Assembly (NCBI GenBank): GCA_026392145.1
Contig: JAPLCS010000261.1
Coordinates: 1,394 to 14,153 of the forward strand
Source: Fimbriimonadales bacterium
GTDB taxonomy: Bacteria > Armatimonadota > Fimbriimonadia > Fimbriimonadales > Fimbriimonadaceae
Length of the DNA: 12,760 bases
Reading direction: 5' to 3'
This document shows positions 12,073 to 12,760 of the stretch, in pieces (the first letter of the stretch is position 1; the number at the start of each line of letters is the position of its first letter). The translations under genes were made by a program, and so were the position numbers. The notes under the pieces are model-generated. The model was not told the origin of the DNA and made no database searches. It worked only from the letters and a program-made list of their open reading frames with translations.

Positions 12073-12760
12073 TGCAATGTTCAGGGAATTTTGAACCTGC
12101 GCACATAGCTACTCCGAGGCAAGATACTAATTCTCTCTTAGCTCATTCAGAACTCATTAAAAAATCTCAATCGGGAGTCATTGACCTATATTTTTTAGGT
12201 GATTCAATCACCAGACGGTGGGGCACTAGCGATTCAATTTGGTCGACACTTTTCCAGCACTGGCAGCAAACTTTTTGGGGATGGAATGCGGCGAATTTTG
12301 GTTGGGGTGGGGACTGTACACAGCACATTTTATGGCGAATTCAGAACGGTGAATTAGAATCGGTCCAGCCGAAGGTCATCGTTTTGCTTGCAGGCACAAA
12401 CAATATCGGTGCGGGACACTCAGCTTCTGAAGTTGTCCGTGGTATTGGTGCTATTTTGGATGTTTGTGTACAAAAGGCAACCCAAACTGTTATTGTGCTG
12501 ATGGGGATTTTCCCGCGAAATGACCCAGCTGAGTGCAAGCGTGTTGTACAAGTTGCAAACCAGTTGCTGGAACAGTTTCACGATGGGGAGCGAATCCACT
12601 ACCTAAATATTAATCACTTGTTAACTGATGAACAAGGAGACCTTTGTGAACTCTTCACTCTTGATGGTTTGCACTTAACTCTAGCAGGGTATCGCGTTTG
12701 GGGTTCAGCACTCATACCTTTGTTAAGTTCTGTCCTCGGTCCTAAGTGTGAAAATGATTT
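12072..12760 (+). CDS. SGNH/GDSL-family hydrolase (C terminus beyond the window)
   Basis: The reading frame starts at an ATG overlapping the FGE stop codon (TAATG) and stays open for 229 codons to the window end. All SGNH blocks are visible: FLGDSIT (41-47) with nucleophile S45, GWGGD (77-81) for the oxyanion glycine, GTNN (108-111) with N110, and DGLHL (198-202) with D198 and H201. The layout resembles the PAF-acetylhydrolase beta/gamma-like and sialate or acetyl esterase group, which remove acyl or acetyl groups. No signal peptide is seen, so it may act in the cytoplasm on imported products, or an upstream start may be missed. The frame reaches past the GYRVWGSAL helix, so little more than the C-terminal end should be missing. 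Start-stop overlap implies translational coupling to the FGE. Confidence 0.87.
   Translation, partial: MQCSGNFEPAHIATPRQDTNSLLAHSELIKKSQSGVIDLYFLGDSITRRWGTSDSIWSTLFQHWQQTFWGWNAANFGWGGDCTQHILWRIQNGELESVQPKVIVLLAGTNNIGAGHSASEVVRGIGAILDVCVQKATQTVIVLMGIFPRNDPAECKRVVQVANQLLEQFHDGERIHYLNINHLLTDEQGDLCELFTLDGLHLTLAGYRVWGSALIPLLSSVLGPKCEND

Noticed and set aside
1..12760. CRISPR arrays, tRNA or rRNA genes, insertion sequences or phage genes
   Set aside because: None seen: no spaced direct repeats, no tRNA-like fold, no transposase or integrase frame.

Overview
The window is a bacterial chromosome segment of moderate GC from an organism I cannot place with certainty. The rpmH-rnpA-yidD-yidC-khpB block is typical of bacterial chromosomes. 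A YidC with a loop of about 170 residues between its first membrane segment and its core, together with a likely lipoprotein, suggests a cell with an outer membrane or an elaborate envelope. A sulfatase, a formylglycine-generating enzyme (FGE), a YHYH protein and a Gfo/Idh/MocA oxidoreductase side by side recall heterotrophs of the PVC group or Armatimonadota that live on polymers. That placement is an inference from gene content only.

Layout. (1) Positions 1-1140, minus strand: a two-gene unit with a DhnA-type class I aldolase followed, 23 bp later, by the start of a Gfo/Idh/MocA dehydrogenase cut by the window edge. This suggests sugar or polyol catabolism. (2) Positions 1202-1768, plus strand: a small secreted protein of unknown function. 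(3) Positions 1851-4879, plus strand: the conserved ribosome and membrane-insertion cluster. It holds ribosomal protein L34, the RNase P protein (divergent), YidD (TTG start, overlapping rnpA), the YidC insertase and the KhpB/Jag RNA-binding protein. A good intrinsic terminator (4900-4945) follows. No dnaA, DnaA-box cluster or oriC is seen. (4) Positions 4986-12760, plus strand: seven genes in one direction with gaps of 47 bp or less and one 1-bp overlap, so probably one operon. They are a VOC protein, a secreted YHYH/EF-hand protein, a secreted metallophosphoesterase, a HupE/UreJ-type permease, a secreted sulfatase, a lipoprotein FGE, and an SGNH hydrolase that runs off the window.

How region 4 may work together. 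The FGE keeps both catalytic cysteines and the sulfatase upstream carries the CTPSR substrate motif, so they form an enzyme/activator pair, and both appear to be exported. The metallophosphoesterase and SGNH hydrolase would add phosphate-ester and acyl-ester cleavage. HupE-family proteins are metal permeases, and FGE and metallophosphoesterases need metals, so a metal-supply role is a reasonable guess. Three of the exported proteins (YHYH, phosphoesterase, sulfatase) carry similar Gly-rich low-complexity segments, which may point to a shared location or assembly. This operon, with its variant sulfatase metal site and membrane-anchored FGE, is the part most worth following up.
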